Assembly (NCBI GenBank): GCA_965243635.1
Contig: OZ251574.1
Span: 3,782,001-3,846,000 of the forward strand
Direction of reading: 5' to 3'
Length of the DNA: 64,000 nt
DNA from: Rs1 sp000416275
Lineage (GTDB): Bacteria; Pseudomonadota; Gammaproteobacteria; Pseudomonadales; Balneatricaceae
Part shown: piece by piece, positions 63,841 to 64,000 of the stretch
Layout of the letters: the number at the start of each line of letters is the position of its first letter
Numbering within the stretch: the first letter of the stretch is position 1
Notes under the pieces: model-generated
Told to the model about the DNA's origin: nothing
The model's input: the letters and a program-made list of their open reading frames with translations, nothing else
Database searches by the model: none
Program-made: the position numbers and the translations under genes

Positions 63841-64000
63841 TAGAGTAACGCAACAAAGGGTTAAACAATAAAAATGCTAAATCGAAGATAAAAATCAGCG
63901 GATAAAATCAGTAAGTCACTAAGAGTCTAAAGCACGACAAATTTAGAACTCGACATTCAGAATTGATCGTCCGTTCGCGTAAATATCAAAGAGCCTGGGT
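63841..64000 (+). ncRNA. Predicted seekRNA/bridge RNA region of IS1111-type copy 4, partial
   Basis: First 160 bp of the 3' non-coding region; includes the AATCAGT match but not the ACATAAGT match. Confidence 0.4.

Larger units (their letters stand above)
59058..64000 (+). repeat. Tandem array, 1676-bp unit: 319-bp gene/downstream segment plus IS1111-type element
   Basis: The unit is [319-bp segment + 1357-bp IS]. Segments lie at 59058-59376, 60734-61052 and 62410-62728; IS copies follow at 59377, 61053 and 62729. The first segment is the true 3' end of the saccharopine dehydrogenase gene with 145 bp behind it. The two later segments share one base change (G at 59218 is T at 60894 and 62570). 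The window ends inside the third IS, so the copy number is at least three. Confidence 0.95.
62729..64000 (+). mobile_element. IS110 family, IS1111-type insertion sequence (copy 4, cut by window end)
   Basis: Third array copy. The window stops 85 bp before its expected right end (64085), so what follows it is unknown. Confidence 0.93.

Noticed and set aside
59058..64000. Reading the tandem units as a CRISPR or satellite array
   Set aside because: The unit is 1676 bp and consists of a full IS plus a gene fragment. It has no short repeat-spacer pattern, and no cas gene is present in the window.

Overview
The window reads as chromosomal DNA of a free-living or host-associated aquatic gammaproteobacterium. 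Evidence for this is the set of conserved gammaproteobacterial blocks: lon-hupB-tRNA-Asp-ppiD, tusDCB-tusE, ppiB-lpxH next to glnS, argO/argP, psd, ygfZ, nfuA, and the small families DUF2835, DUF2489 and DUF3581. A Cellvibrionales/Spongiibacteraceae-like genome is my guess from the gene set, but I cannot place it more closely without a search. Coding sequence is typical household material. The gaps between genes are unusually long (often 0.5 to 1.3 kb) and are filled with small non-autonomous repeats and insertion sequences.

Layout. 0-4.7 kb: mqo, yidD, a small MscS channel and a YgiM-like SH3 protein. 4.7-6.7 kb: a complete IS66-family element with an 8-bp target duplication. 7-13.5 kb: protein quality control (ppiD, hupB, lon) and the Fe-S carrier nfuA. 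14-20 kb: a CPA2 antiporter, mtnN, truC, a BI-1/YccA protein and the tRNA thiolation relay tusDCB-tusE. 20-29 kb: a 3-hydroxyisobutyrate-dehydrogenase-like gene, cheW, a GntR regulator, a TlpA-like thioredoxin, glnS, ppiB, lpxH and a lipoprotein. 29-33 kb: a very short LapA-like adhesin (retention module joined to a type I secretion signal), serS and one IS1111-type element. 33-41 kb: small membrane/SH3 proteins, argO/argP, psd and ygfZ. 41-51 kb: a polyamine-type ABC operon, a TAXI-type TRAP transporter and rarD. 52-59 kb: a KfrA-like coiled-coil protein, a hydrolase-methyltransferase pair, a GcvA-like regulator, amt and a saccharopine dehydrogenase. 59-64 kb: a tandem amplification of an IS1111-type element.

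The most interesting content is the mobile DNA. Family A (about 16 copies or remnants; 160-bp and 209-bp forms) has 18-bp terminal inverted repeats and 5-bp target duplications, eight of them perfect. Family B (6 copies, about 140-205 bp) has terminal repeats starting TGAGA and 3-bp target duplications. Both behave as MITEs whose transposase is not in the window. They touch genes directly: one A copy cuts off and re-terminates an oxidoreductase gene, and one B copy supplies the ribosome binding site of the SH3 gene.

Four identical 1357-bp IS110/IS1111-type elements are present. One sits inside the terminal repeat of an A element. The other three form a 1676-bp-period direct array in which each IS is followed by the same 319-bp piece (last 174 bp of the saccharopine dehydrogenase gene plus 145 bp downstream), running off the window end. 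Their 240-bp 3' non-coding ends are where an RNA guide (seekRNA/bridge RNA) is expected in this IS group, and short matches to the target and to the IS end are visible there. All family-level statements come from reading the sequence and from general knowledge; no database search was run.
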